From Roseibacillus persicicus (GTDB lineage: Bacteria > Verrucomicrobiota > Verrucomicrobiia > Verrucomicrobiales > Akkermansiaceae): DNA of 64,000 nucleotides. The stretch is taken from NCBI RefSeq assembly GCF_014651675.1, contig NZ_BMXI01000003.1, forward strand, positions 195,604 to 259,603. The letters run 5' to 3'. Below are positions 1 to 7,928 of the stretch, piece by piece (within the stretch, counting starts at the first letter, position 1; each line of letters opens with the position of its first letter). Under the pieces are notes generated by a model. That model saw nothing but the letters and a program-made list of their open reading frames with translations, did not search any database and was not told where the DNA came from. Position numbers and translations under genes: made by a program.

Positions 1-1
1 C

Positions 2-682
2 CGCATCTGGGAACCCAATCAAGAAGTGGAGGAACTATTCGATACTCAAAGCGATCCGTGGGAAGTCAAGAACCTCGCTCAGGATCCCGCTTTTGCCGAA
101 CAGTTGAAAACGATGCGTGAGGCCCTGGCCGGGCAAATGGCAACCATCGCCGATACCGGCATCATCCCCGAACCCATGTTCCCGGAACTGGCGAAGAGCC
201 AACCCATCGCCGCCTACGCCCACTCCCGAATTGAAGAGTGGCCCGACCTAATCGAGCTGGCCTTTACCGCCACCAAGCGCGACGAGACCCAGCTTCCGCT
301 CCTTATTGAGAAACTGGCTTCAAAGGATCCTTTGGAACGCTACTGGGCCTCGCAGGGCTGCCTCATCCTTGGCAAAAAGGCCGCGCCCGCCGAGGAAGCG
401 CTTCGAGTTCTCCTCGCTGACCCATCATCTGCCAACCGCGTCAGTGCCGCCCAGGCTCTGGTAGTCATGGACAAGCCTGCGGAGGCCTATGAACTTTTGC
501 TCACGGAGCTCAACAAGGAAGGGAACGAATACGCACAGCAAAATGTCGTCAATGTTCTGACCCAGCTCGATGCCCACGACAGAATCCCCGACGAATGGGT
601 CATCAAGTTTAGCAAAAAGAAGAAAGCCGGAGCCTACGTCAAACGCCTCGCCGAAATGCTAGCAGAAGAACGCGGGCTCTAA
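2..682 (+). CDS. Sulfatase C-terminal part with HEAT-like repeats (partial)
   Basis: The 5' end lies outside the window and the frame is open from base 2. The first visible residues include FDTQSDPWEVKNLA, which matches the conserved C-terminal end of the sulfatase/alkaline-phosphatase fold (usually LYDLxxDPxExxNLA). After it come about 200 residues of short alternating helices with Ala/Leu-rich repeats (LASKDPLERYWASQGCLILG, then ADPSSANRVSAAQALVVM), which look like HEAT repeats. Sulfatases with such a tail are common in Planctomycetes and Verrucomicrobia, where they are thought to act on sulfated polysaccharides in the periplasm or outside the cell. The catalytic half is not visible, so substrate and activity cannot be judged. 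Confidence 0.8.
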   Translation, partial: RIWEPNQEVEELFDTQSDPWEVKNLAQDPAFAEQLKTMREALAGQMATIADTGIIPEPMFPELAKSQPIAAYAHSRIEEWPDLIELAFTATKRDETQLPLLIEKLASKDPLERYWASQGCLILGKKAAPAEEALRVLLADPSSANRVSAAQALVVMDKPAEAYELLLTELNKEGNEYAQQNVVNVLTQLDAHDRIPDEWVIKFSKKKKAGAYVKRLAEMLAEERGL

Positions 683-772
683 GGACCAATCTTTGACCCG
701 AAGGCAAGGTCGGACTCGGCCCGAGAGAAACTGTCCCTTGCGCGCAGGCAAAACGGGTCGATAATCTGCGCG

Positions 773-1228
773 ATGAAAAATCAAGAGGACAGTTTGGCGG
801 AAATCACAGGAATTGGGACGGATGAAAAGCCCTCTGGAGCTTTTCTCCCCTATCCCACCTCCACTCTTTCACCATCCATCGTCCCGAATGACCTCACGTC
901 ATTCAAGTCGCGCGGGGTCTCCCAAGTCGAGCGCGACTTGCAGCAAAAGCTGGTAGAGATCCGCGAACAGTATGTCTCGGCCATTACCCACTTCAACTGG
1001 AACAAGTTGGCCTACGAAGCGGACATCAACTTCGAGCCCGTAGTGGGCCAGACCTATTACCTCTACGAAGCCCGAGGACGAAATCTCCTCTCGATGATAT
1101 CCCCTGACCAGTGGTTTCAGAAACACTTGGCTAGCTTGAGACTCAACTACGATCGCCAGTTCATCTTGGAGGAATTGGGCGAAGGAATCGAAGAGCGTGA
1201 GCTCTTTGGCACCACCGACGAGGCCTAG
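773..1228 (+). CDS. DUF2452 domain protein
   Basis: A 151-residue soluble protein with no signal peptide. The segment around residues 85-120 (FEPVVGQTYYLYEARGRNLL, then SMISPDQW) is the signature of the DUF2452 family, whose function is unknown. The N-terminal 45 residues are low-complexity and Pro/Ser/Thr rich. The start ATG at 773 has no clear Shine-Dalgarno. The gene converges with the membrane-protein gene at 1254, with only 25 bases between the stop codons. Confidence 0.75.
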   Translation: MKNQEDSLAEITGIGTDEKPSGAFLPYPTSTLSPSIVPNDLTSFKSRGVSQVERDLQQKLVEIREQYVSAITHFNWNKLAYEADINFEPVVGQTYYLYEARGRNLLSMISPDQWFQKHLASLRLNYDRQFILEELGEGIEERELFGTTDEA

Positions 1229-1253
1229 GCTCCAGCCCCGAGTGGCGCAGCCT

Positions 1254-2075
1254 CTAACAGAGGCGGATCATATCTTTTGCAAACTGCTTCCAGAGGAAAA
1301 AGAGACCTCTGACTGAATAGCGAAAATGTCCGTCGTTGGTTCGCTCGATAATTCCGTGCTGCAGATTGTGCTCAATCTGCACCCGCATCTCCTCTTCGAT
1401 TTCATCTTCCAGATTTTCGGGATCCGGGGTTGTTAGGTCGTCATGGGTGACCTTCATCTTCGCGAGAAAGCTCTGATGGTCCTGGAGCATCAGGTGGAAA
1501 CAATTGCGCTCACAGGGGACGTGCTTGCAGTGGAAGCCGGGAGGATTTTTCAGCGTGGGAGAAAAAGGAAAATTGGTAGTGCGAAAGATGCGCCCGTCTT
1601 CAGCGCGGGACGTGATTGCCAAGAAGGCGAAGGCCACATTGTCTTGCTCACACAGACAAACGGTGGCGACAGCTCTTTCTTCCGGGTTCCAATGCAGGCG
1701 GAAGTACTGCTCCATCCCAGCCCACTTCCAGGCCGAGTCCCCGACATGCTCGAAGTGCGCATCGGACATCGCGGCTAGGGCCCGCGAAGCATTGGGAAAA
1801 AACTCATCCTCCGGTGGATCGCGATGTTGCAATTGATTGTCGATCGGCAATCGCATTTTTCGAACCCGGGTCAGCAACTCAATCCATGGGAGAAAGAACC
1901 AACCCAACACGGCCAGCATCCCCGCCCAGATATTGTGAGTTAGGAAATAAAGCGCCAAAAACGAGGCTACCAGAAAGACCAAGGCCCCCAACTTACGGGT
2001 CCAGTTTTTGCGACAGGCACGAAATGCCGCCGCAAAGACGACCAATCCCACCACTACTAAAACTTCTCTTGCCAT
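1254..2075 (-). CDS. Membrane-anchored hypothetical protein
   Basis: A 273-residue protein that I do not recognise. Residues about 3-20 and 30-70 form two to three hydrophobic segments, followed by a basic stretch. The remaining 190 residues look soluble and contain a Cys/His-rich stretch (HCKHVPCERNCFHLML) near residues 180-195 and an acidic helix (ENLEDEIEEEMRVQIEHNL) near 225-240. The Cys/His stretch could bind a metal, but the spacing matches no zinc finger I know. It is divergent from the gamma-carbonic anhydrase gene, with 170 bases between the starts. Confidence 0.6.
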   Translation of the reverse strand: MAREVLVVVGLVVFAAAFRACRKNWTRKLGALVFLVASFLALYFLTHNIWAGMLAVLGWFFLPWIELLTRVRKMRLPIDNQLQHRDPPEDEFFPNASRALAAMSDAHFEHVGDSAWKWAGMEQYFRLHWNPEERAVATVCLCEQDNVAFAFLAITSRAEDGRIFRTTNFPFSPTLKNPPGFHCKHVPCERNCFHLMLQDHQSFLAKMKVTHDDLTTPDPENLEDEIEEEMRVQIEHNLQHGIIERTNDGHFRYSVRGLFFLWKQFAKDMIRLC

Positions 2076-2245
2076 ACTTTCACTCGTGGAACCTTCCCCC
2101 CGTGTCTACGAACCAAATTTGTGCCGAAATGCCTTCCCGTCTAGTAGTCATTTCAAATTTTTACCAACAGGGCGCAACTCCTTCCGCAGAGCCGGGCTCC
2201 GCAACCCAGCCTTGCATCTTTCCGACCGTATGGAAAAGGTAGGCC

Positions 2246-2770
2246 ATGGCCATCGAACCCTTTGACAACATTGAGCCCACTCTTGGCGAGGGAGCTTTTG
2301 TCGCGGACAGCGCAGACCTGATTGGCCGCGTCACTCTCGGCAAGCAGGCAAGCATTTGGTACAACGCCACTTTGCGCGGCGACATCAACGAAATCATTAT
2401 CGGCGACTATTCGAACGTGCAGGACAATGCCGTCCTCCACCTCTCCGACGACCTGCCTTGCGTAATTGGCAACCATGTCACGGTGGGGCACTCCGCCATC
2501 GTGCACGCCGCCACGGTCGAAGACGGAGTCCTCGTCGGCATGGGCTCCATTATCCTCGACGGTTCCGTCATTGGCGAAAATTCCATCGTGGGGGCTGGTG
2601 CTCTGGTGACCGGCAACACCATCGTGCCCCCCAACTCCCTGGTGCTGGGTTCCCCCGCCAAGGTCGTGCGCACCCTCACCCCCGAGGAACAGCGGGCAGG
2701 CCGGGATCTAGCCGAAAAATACGTGGCCCAGTCCCGAAAGTTTCTCGCCCGCGACGCCAATCCCTCCTAA
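2246..2770 (+). CDS. Gamma-carbonic anhydrase family protein
   Basis: A 174-residue left-handed beta-helix protein built of hexapeptide repeats. The family is homotrimeric and includes gamma-class carbonic anhydrases and YrdA/PaaY-like proteins, which hydrate CO2 or hydrolyse CoA thioesters. The three zinc ligands are visible as one His in AVLHLSDD and two in VGHSAIVHA, where they lie across the subunit interface. The usual turns LVGMGSIILDG and SPAKVVR near the C terminus are present. Length is typical. It is followed 21 bases later by the DUF151 gene and probably co-transcribed with it. Whether it is an active anhydrase cannot be decided, because the family has many inactive members. Confidence 0.9.
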   Translation: MAIEPFDNIEPTLGEGAFVADSADLIGRVTLGKQASIWYNATLRGDINEIIIGDYSNVQDNAVLHLSDDLPCVIGNHVTVGHSAIVHAATVEDGVLVGMGSIILDGSVIGENSIVGAGALVTGNTIVPPNSLVLGSPAKVVRTLTPEEQRAGRDLAEKYVAQSRKFLARDANPS

Positions 2771-2791
2771 GAAAGCCGCCCACCGCGCCCC

Positions 2792-3268
2792 ATGAAAGTC
2801 GAGCTCATCCAAGTCGAACCCATCGCCCTCCTTCCCACCCAGGCCGGCTGCGCCGTCTTTCTAGGCGACGGTAAGAAGTCCATTGTCTTCTACATCGAAC
2901 CCGCAATCGGCGCCTCCATCAACGCGGTTCTCTCGGGCCAGAAACCTCCCCGCCCGCTAACCCACGACCTATTTGTGCAGGTTCTCGGGGCTTTTGGAGC
3001 ACGAGTCACCCATGTCATCATCAGCAAGGTAGAGGACGAGATCTTCTACGCCCATCTCCATCTCTCGGCTGAAAATGAGATCATGGAGAAAAAGATCATC
3101 GACGCCGACGCCCGCCCCTCCGACTGCATCGCCCTGGCCGTGCGCCAAGAGGCCCCCATCATGTTCGTCAAATCCGTCTGGGACCAACAGCCCGACATGA
3201 CCCACGTATTGGAAGAGCTCCGCAACGAAGGCATGACCGACGAGGGTGGAGACGACATTCCTTTCTAA
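2792..3268 (+). CDS. Bifunctional nuclease family protein (DUF151)
   Basis: A 158-residue cytosolic protein of the DUF151/bifunctional nuclease family. The hallmark segments are IVFYIEPAIGASINAVLSG near residues 30-50, PRPLTHDLF near 52-60, YAHLHL near 88-93, and DARPSDCIALAVRQEAPIMF near 105-125. Plant homologues have RNase and DNase activity; the bacterial role is poorly known. An acidic tail (DEGGDDIPF) ends the protein. It lies 21 bases after the gamma-carbonic anhydrase gene on the same strand. Confidence 0.88.
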   Translation: MKVELIQVEPIALLPTQAGCAVFLGDGKKSIVFYIEPAIGASINAVLSGQKPPRPLTHDLFVQVLGAFGARVTHVIISKVEDEIFYAHLHLSAENEIMEKKIIDADARPSDCIALAVRQEAPIMFVKSVWDQQPDMTHVLEELRNEGMTDEGGDDIPF

Positions 3269-3351
3269 CATCTCAGAAAGAACCGTCCGCAAAACACCAC
3301 CCCGGACAATTATTCGGTCGAGTTCTTTCATGAATCTGAGAGGCTCCCCCC

Positions 3352-4020
3352 ATGCTCTCACTCGCATTCCTGCTCATCATCGTCATCGACCCTTTCGGGA
3401 ACATGATTGCAGTCAACGCAATGCTGAAAGATCTACCGCCCAGGACACGCCTCTTCGTGATTTTGCGCGAAAGCATCATCGCCTTCAGCCTACTCCTCAT
3501 GGCTGCCCTAGTGGGTAGCACCGTGCTTCAACTCCTTGGCCTCGACCGCTATTCTCTCAGCATTTCGGGAGGGATTGTCCTGTTCCTCATCGCCCTCGGC
3601 ATGCTCTTTCCCAACCGCAAGATCGGTGACGAATCGACCGACGGCATTCCTCTCATCGTTCCCATCGCCATGCCCCTCATCGCTGGCCCCAGTGCCATCT
3701 CGATGGTGATCCTCTTTGCCCAAAACCACCCCAAACCCGACGTCGTCCTCGCCGTTTTCCTTTCCTGCCTGGTCTCAACGTCCCTTCTGGCAGCCGGTAC
3801 CCGCATCTTTCAGTTTCTCGGAGTGCGAGGCTCAATGGCACTGGAACGACTAATGGGCATGCTCTTAATCCTCATCTCAGTTCAAATGATTCTCGATGGC
3901 ATCGACGAGTATCGCGAGATGCACCAGCAACCTGCCAATGCGGTCACACCGTCCATCTCGTCGACACAAGCCCCTCAAAATCAGCTTGATTCCCGAATCT
4001 TCGCCAAAGCGACTTTTTGA
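3352..4020 (+). CDS. MarC family integral membrane protein
   Basis: A 222-residue inner-membrane protein with about six hydrophobic segments. The first contains IVIDPFGNM, the typical MarC/YhgN signature, and a second signature PLIAGPSAISMVI lies near residue 110. The family was once linked to multiple antibiotic resistance, but its transport function is not established. The last 30 residues are polar and not conserved in the family. AGAGG about eight bases before ATG 3352 may be the ribosome binding site. Confidence 0.88.
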   Translation: MLSLAFLLIIVIDPFGNMIAVNAMLKDLPPRTRLFVILRESIIAFSLLLMAALVGSTVLQLLGLDRYSLSISGGIVLFLIALGMLFPNRKIGDESTDGIPLIVPIAMPLIAGPSAISMVILFAQNHPKPDVVLAVFLSCLVSTSLLAAGTRIFQFLGVRGSMALERLMGMLLILISVQMILDGIDEYREMHQQPANAVTPSISSTQAPQNQLDSRIFAKATF

Positions 4021-4113
4021 AAAAGGCAGAAACGCCGAGAGCGACACCGCACTACAAAATCGTGCAAAAAGTTCACTTGCGCGGCAAGAGTTTGGTTTTA
4101 CGGTTCATCTGTC

Positions 4114-5322
4114 ATGTCCAATCAATCGACTTCCGCGCTGCCGGGATACCTTGCCGAAGAAATTCTTCTCAATCCCGAAAAGCGGGAATTCCCTCCCTTT
4201 GACCTTTCCCGCCTTCTTGGAACTGTCTTCAAACCTACTCAAGGCTGCAAGGTCTGCATTCTTACTGATTTCGAAGACCCCAAGGACCTCATCAAAGACT
4301 TCGCCTTTCTCGGCGAAGAAGGGTTCGAGGTTCAAAAGAATGCCTACAAATATTTCTACGAAGGACTCAAGGAAGGAGTCCTCGACGAGCTCGGCATAAC
4401 CGGTGGCGAGATGTTCGCCTACCGCTACACCTACGGCTCCAATCTCGATATGGCCGATGAGGTCTGGGACACCGATGGCAACCAGCTCTCTTTGGATAAA
4501 GACATCTACTCGGTCTACGACATCGTCCTCTGCATCTCCACTTGGTCCGCCACTGCTCCCCTGACCGCCAAGTGCAAGGAGTTCAACTTCCGCGGAGCCA
4601 CCATGCACGGGATGAACGACGTCATCCTCAGCTCTGGACTGGCTGTCGATTACGAAGAGGTCTCGGCCGATGCGGAAAAGATCCGTCTCGCGATGACCAG
4701 GGCCGACTCCATCGAGATCGACTTTGAGCTGGAGGACGGAACCATTCTCACTGCGGACCTCGAGCTCGGAGGTCAGGAAGCGCAGAAGTCCCACGGTCTC
4801 TGCCAAGGCACCAAGCCCGACATTGCCAACCTCCCGGCAGGAGAAATCTATTACGTGCCCAAAAATGCCAACGGCAAGTTTCCCATGAAATATGAAGACG
4901 GCACCCTCGGAGTGCTCGACGTCGTCAATCGTGACGTCGTGAAGTCCACTCTCATTGAGGGGAATCAGGCTACCATCGACGAGCACAACGCGCGCCTCGC
5001 CGACGATCCGATGACAGGCACCTTGGGTGAGCTCGGCTTTGGCACCCAGGTCCTCCCCGTTTCCTATCAGGATATTCAGGATGAAAAGGTCCTCGGCACC
5101 TGCCATCTCGCCACCGGTCGCGACGACCATCTCGGCGGAGACATCGTGCCCGACATGTTCAAGAAGCACGAGAACTCGACCCACGACGATATCCTCTTTG
5201 CCCCGCACAAGACCCCCAACTTCAACGTCAAGGAGGTGCGCATGAATCGCGGCGATCAAAAGGAAGTCATCATCGAAAACTTCCGCCCCAGCCGCTTCAT
5301 CATCGACGCCATCGCGAGCTAG
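4114..5322 (+). CDS. M29-type metallopeptidase-like protein (aminopeptidase T / NicX fold)
   Basis: A 402-residue soluble protein. The C-terminal half carries the order of motifs expected for the M29 family, which covers thermophilic aminopeptidases and the 2,5-dihydroxypyridine dioxygenase NicX: LPAGEIYYVP near residue 247, GELGFGTQ near 306, GTCHLATGRDDHLGG near 328, and HDDILF near 358. The Glu, His and His-x-Asp residues would bind the metal. The N-terminal 200 residues are more divergent. It stands alone, followed by a strong terminator at 5349. Peptidase versus ring-cleaving dioxygenase cannot be told from motifs. Confidence 0.65.
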   Translation: MSNQSTSALPGYLAEEILLNPEKREFPPFDLSRLLGTVFKPTQGCKVCILTDFEDPKDLIKDFAFLGEEGFEVQKNAYKYFYEGLKEGVLDELGITGGEMFAYRYTYGSNLDMADEVWDTDGNQLSLDKDIYSVYDIVLCISTWSATAPLTAKCKEFNFRGATMHGMNDVILSSGLAVDYEEVSADAEKIRLAMTRADSIEIDFELEDGTILTADLELGGQEAQKSHGLCQGTKPDIANLPAGEIYYVPKNANGKFPMKYEDGTLGVLDVVNRDVVKSTLIEGNQATIDEHNARLADDPMTGTLGELGFGTQVLPVSYQDIQDEKVLGTCHLATGRDDHLGGDIVPDMFKKHENSTHDDILFAPHKTPNFNVKEVRMNRGDQKEVIIENFRPSRFIIDAIAS

Positions 5323-5348
5323 TTCTAACGAAGATTTCTCAAACAATA

Positions 5349-5388
5349 GAGGGCACCAAGGACTCGGAGTTTTTGGTGCTCTTTTTAT
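5349..5388 (+). terminator. Rho-independent terminator of the M29-type gene
   Basis: GAGGGCACCAA (5349-5359) pairs with TTGGTGCTCTT (5373-5383) through 11 bp with two G-U pairs. The loop is 13 bases and a T-rich run follows. Confidence 0.85.
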
Positions 5389-5460
5389 TCCAACTGCTCA
5401 GTTTGTGCGCCGCAGTCCTTCCCGATTGTCACCGCAAGCCATTTCACCAAAATTCCTATT

Positions 5461-5844
5461 ATGTCTGAAACTCGCTTTCACAAAGTCCAACTCGACGAAC
5501 TGCCCGAGGTTGAATGCTGCTGCGGCACAACGCGCCGCGGCTTTGCCGACCTGCCCGATGCCCCCGCCTCGATTCATCTCTTGAAGGTCAAGGACGAGCC
5601 CACTTCTCACTATCATCAGAAGACTGCGGAAATTTATCTCATCCTGGAGGGGGAAGGATTTTTGGAACTCGATGGCGAGATGATTCCGGTCAAGCCCCTC
5701 TCATCCGTGCTCATCAAGCCCGGTTGTCGCCACCGCGCGGTGGGCCAGATGACCCTCGTTAACATCCCTGTCCCCAAGCACGACGACAACGACTTCTTCT
5801 ACGAGGACGATGCCGTGAAGGATGGCGAAGTTCCTGTCCACTAA
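5461..5844 (+). CDS. Cupin domain protein
   Basis: A 127-residue single-domain cupin. Motif 1 is visible as SHYHQKTAEIYLILEGEG (residues about 48-66), giving the two His and the Glu that usually bind a metal. Motif 2 is KPGCRHRAVG near residues 96-105, with the last His ligand. The gene ends only eight bases before the methyltransferase gene at 5853, so the two are very likely one transcript. In that context it may act in the same thiol-histidine chemistry, but that is inference; cupins have very varied functions. Confidence 0.85.
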   Translation: MSETRFHKVQLDELPEVECCCGTTRRGFADLPDAPASIHLLKVKDEPTSHYHQKTAEIYLILEGEGFLELDGEMIPVKPLSSVLIKPGCRHRAVGQMTLVNIPVPKHDDNDFFYEDDAVKDGEVPVH

Positions 5845-5852
5845 ACCATTTC

Positions 5853-6569
5853 ATGAACATCTACGAAACCGACAAGCTCCTCGCCGAGTATCTCCTCTTC
5901 CACTTCGCCCAACCCGAAGAAATCCTTCCCTGGGAGTTCGGACCCCGGGAAGCACTCGACTATCCGGTGCGCGTCGCCAATCACTTTTCCGAAGGACAGG
6001 TCGCCCGTGGCCTGGACGTCGGATGCGCGGTTGGTCGCTCCAGCTACGAGATGTCCCGTAGCTGTGAGGAAGTCATCGGCATCGATTTTTCCCACGCCTT
6101 TGTCGCCGCGGCGGAGGAGATGAAGTCGGGCTCGCGGACCATCCCGCGCTTGGAAGAGGCCCACCTCAATACCGAGCTCACCGTCACCTTGCCCGAGGGC
6201 TTGGAGACTTCGCGCTGCCACTTCGAGCAGGGCGACGCCATGAACTTGCGCGCCGACCTCGGCACCTTCGACCGGGTGCTGGCTGCCAATCTCATCTGCC
6301 GCTTGCCCGAGCCGCAGAAGTTCCTCGATCGCCTTCCCGAACTGGTCAATCCCGGTGGCGAAGTTGTGCTGGCCACCCCCTGCACCTGGTTGGAAGAATT
6401 CACCCCGCCCGGCAACTGGCCGACGGGTAGCACCGTTGAATGGTTGAAGGAAAAACTCGGGAAAGACTTCGAACTGTTAGAAGAAGTCAACGAACCCTTC
6501 CTCATCCGCGAAACCGCCCGCAAATTCCAGTGGACCGTTGCGCTAGTAACCAAGTGGAAGCGGCGCTAG
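5853..6569 (+). CDS. Putative 4-mercaptohistidine N1-methyltransferase (OvoA C-terminal type)
   Basis: A 238-residue S-adenosylmethionine-dependent methyltransferase. The start NIYETDKLLAEYLLFHF and the stretch PWEFGPREALDYPVRVA match the C-terminal domain of the ovothiol enzyme OvoA, which methylates the imidazole N1 of 4-mercaptohistidine. The SAM-binding loop is GLDVGCAVGRSSYEMS near residue 55, followed by EVIGIDFS, and a second motif FDRVLAANLICRLPEPQKFL lies near residue 140. In OvoA this domain is fused to the sulfoxide synthase; here it is a separate gene behind a cupin. No sulfoxide synthase is visible in the window. The SAM fold is certain, the substrate is inferred. Confidence 0.8.
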   Translation: MNIYETDKLLAEYLLFHFAQPEEILPWEFGPREALDYPVRVANHFSEGQVARGLDVGCAVGRSSYEMSRSCEEVIGIDFSHAFVAAAEEMKSGSRTIPRLEEAHLNTELTVTLPEGLETSRCHFEQGDAMNLRADLGTFDRVLAANLICRLPEPQKFLDRLPELVNPGGEVVLATPCTWLEEFTPPGNWPTGSTVEWLKEKLGKDFELLEEVNEPFLIRETARKFQWTVALVTKWKRR

Positions 6570-6582
6570 GCTGTCCCACCTT

Positions 6583-7377
6583 CTAACTGCCCGTGAGTTC
6601 GCGCCAAGCTTTGATCGAAGCCTGCAAGCTCGCCTTCTTGTCGCCTGGAACGTTGTAACATTGCAGACCCACCGGCCCCGTGTATCCAATCTTTTCAAGA
6701 GCGTTTAGCAAGCGCTCTTGAGGGAAGGTCCCTTGGTCGAGAGACCGAATAAGTGTCGCCCAATCTTTTCCATCCAAGTCCGCACCATTGGTACTCACTG
6801 AGAAAAGGCGCGGTCCAGCTTTCTCTATCGCCGCCTCCAAATCGTCGATGCTCTCACTGCGCATGAAGTGGCAGAGATTGAACATCACCCCCAAGTTCGG
6901 ATGATTCACTTCTTCAACCAACGCCAAGGCTTGATCCATTGTCGCGATGTCATCGCCGAAATGAGGATAGAGAGCGACTTTAATATTCAACTCGGCCGCC
7001 ATGGCAGCTGTTTTTCGAAGAGAATCGACTATCTCGGGAGACTTTTTCTTCACCGTCAATTCGATGAATCCCCCGTTGGCAAGTGGCTGCACCGCTTGAG
7101 GTTTCACCGGTTCATCCGTGGCCGGCATGTAGACACTGAGAACCTTCAGCCCGGCTTTTTCATAAACCTCCACTCGTTCGGCCAAGCCCTCGTCGCGACC
7201 ATAGATTTGGCTGATACCATCATAGCCCAACTCCTTGAGCAACTCGGCTTCTTTCTGGTGAGAGAGTTCCGGCAGCCCGTTGAAAAAGGCATAAAACTCG
7301 GGCGCAAATTCCTCCTTGCCCCATGCGGGTGAGAAGAGGGAAAGAAAAAGACTAAGGAGAAGGCAATGGATTTTCAT
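6583..7377 (-). CDS. Secreted sugar phosphate isomerase/epimerase-like TIM-barrel protein
   Basis: A 264-residue protein with an N-terminal signal peptide (KIHCLLLSLFLSLFSPAWG, cleavage probably near residue 20). The rest fits the AP-endonuclease-2/xylose-isomerase-like TIM barrel: ELGYDGISQIYG near residue 46, KVALYPHFGDDIATM near 135, HPNLGVMFNLCHFMR near 158, and a closing GYTGPVGLQCY near 232. His and Glu/Asp residues at strand ends would hold a divalent metal. PVC genomes carry many such exported barrels of unknown substrate, usually linked to sugar use. It converges with the methyltransferase gene, 13 bases between stop codons. Confidence 0.85.
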   Translation of the reverse strand: MKIHCLLLSLFLSLFSPAWGKEEFAPEFYAFFNGLPELSHQKEAELLKELGYDGISQIYGRDEGLAERVEVYEKAGLKVLSVYMPATDEPVKPQAVQPLANGGFIELTVKKKSPEIVDSLRKTAAMAAELNIKVALYPHFGDDIATMDQALALVEEVNHPNLGVMFNLCHFMRSESIDDLEAAIEKAGPRLFSVSTNGADLDGKDWATLIRSLDQGTFPQERLLNALEKIGYTGPVGLQCYNVPGDKKASLQASIKAWRELTGS

Positions 7378-7552
7378 TCAGCTAGGTAATGTCTCCTACC
7401 TATGAAAATGGACAAGCGAGTTCCAGTTTTTGCTTCTGGTATCTCCCGCCTTCTGGGAGACATCGTTTTCCGTCGCACAGGTTTTCGTCGTTGCGGGAAG
7501 AGTTCTTCGTCGTTCACCGCTAGAATACTGGCCATGCCTTCATGAACGGGCC

Positions 7553-7885
7553 CTAGTATCTGCGATAGCTGTCGCGACGGTCGTATCCGCGGCGGCCGTA
7601 GTGGTCGTCATAGCCACGGTCGCGATAGGGTGAGCGGTGGTGGACCGCATGAGCTCGCTCGGCTTTCTTACGTTTATCCTTTTCCTGAGCATAATGGTAA
7701 AGGGATAGACCTGCGATCCCAGCAGCGACCAAGGCTGTCGTTTTAGGGACATCGATTCCCCCGGATTGGTTGGGGTATCCTCCCCCACCATAGCCATTGT
7801 TGCTGTAGTAAGGATCACTTGCACAAGAAGCAAACAGGAGCGCCACACAGGCCAGACAGGTTGATTGAATCACTTTCGCCTTCAC
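7553..7885 (-). CDS. Small Gly/Tyr/Arg-rich lipoprotein
   Basis: A protein of about 110 residues with a lipoprotein signal (basic start, hydrophobic core, lipobox LFASC near residue 20). It continues with a Gly/Tyr/Asn-rich segment (YYSNNGYGGGGYPNQ), a hydrophobic stretch TTALVAAGIAGLSLYHYA, and a Tyr/Arg/His-rich tail ending DRRDSYRRY. The GTG at 7885 gives a normal positively charged signal start; a GTG at 7873 with GAAGG upstream is an alternative. A longer reading frame runs into menD and is unlikely. The tail suggests binding to something anionic such as cell wall or DNA, but the function is unknown. Confidence 0.65.
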   Translation of the reverse strand: MKAKVIQSTCLACVALLFASCASDPYYSNNGYGGGGYPNQSGGIDVPKTTALVAAGIAGLSLYHYAQEKDKRKKAERAHAVHHRSPYRDRGYDDHYGRRGYDRRDSYRRY

Positions 7886-7928
7886 AAACCAATGGACGGA
7901 GGCATTTCGGATTCTATTCGAAAAAAAT

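Noticed and set aside
4105-5346. A 413-codon minus-strand frame opposite the M29-type gene
   Set aside because: Composition is that of a complementary frame (Val/Gly/Asp-rich), while the plus-strand gene has metal-site motifs and its own terminator.
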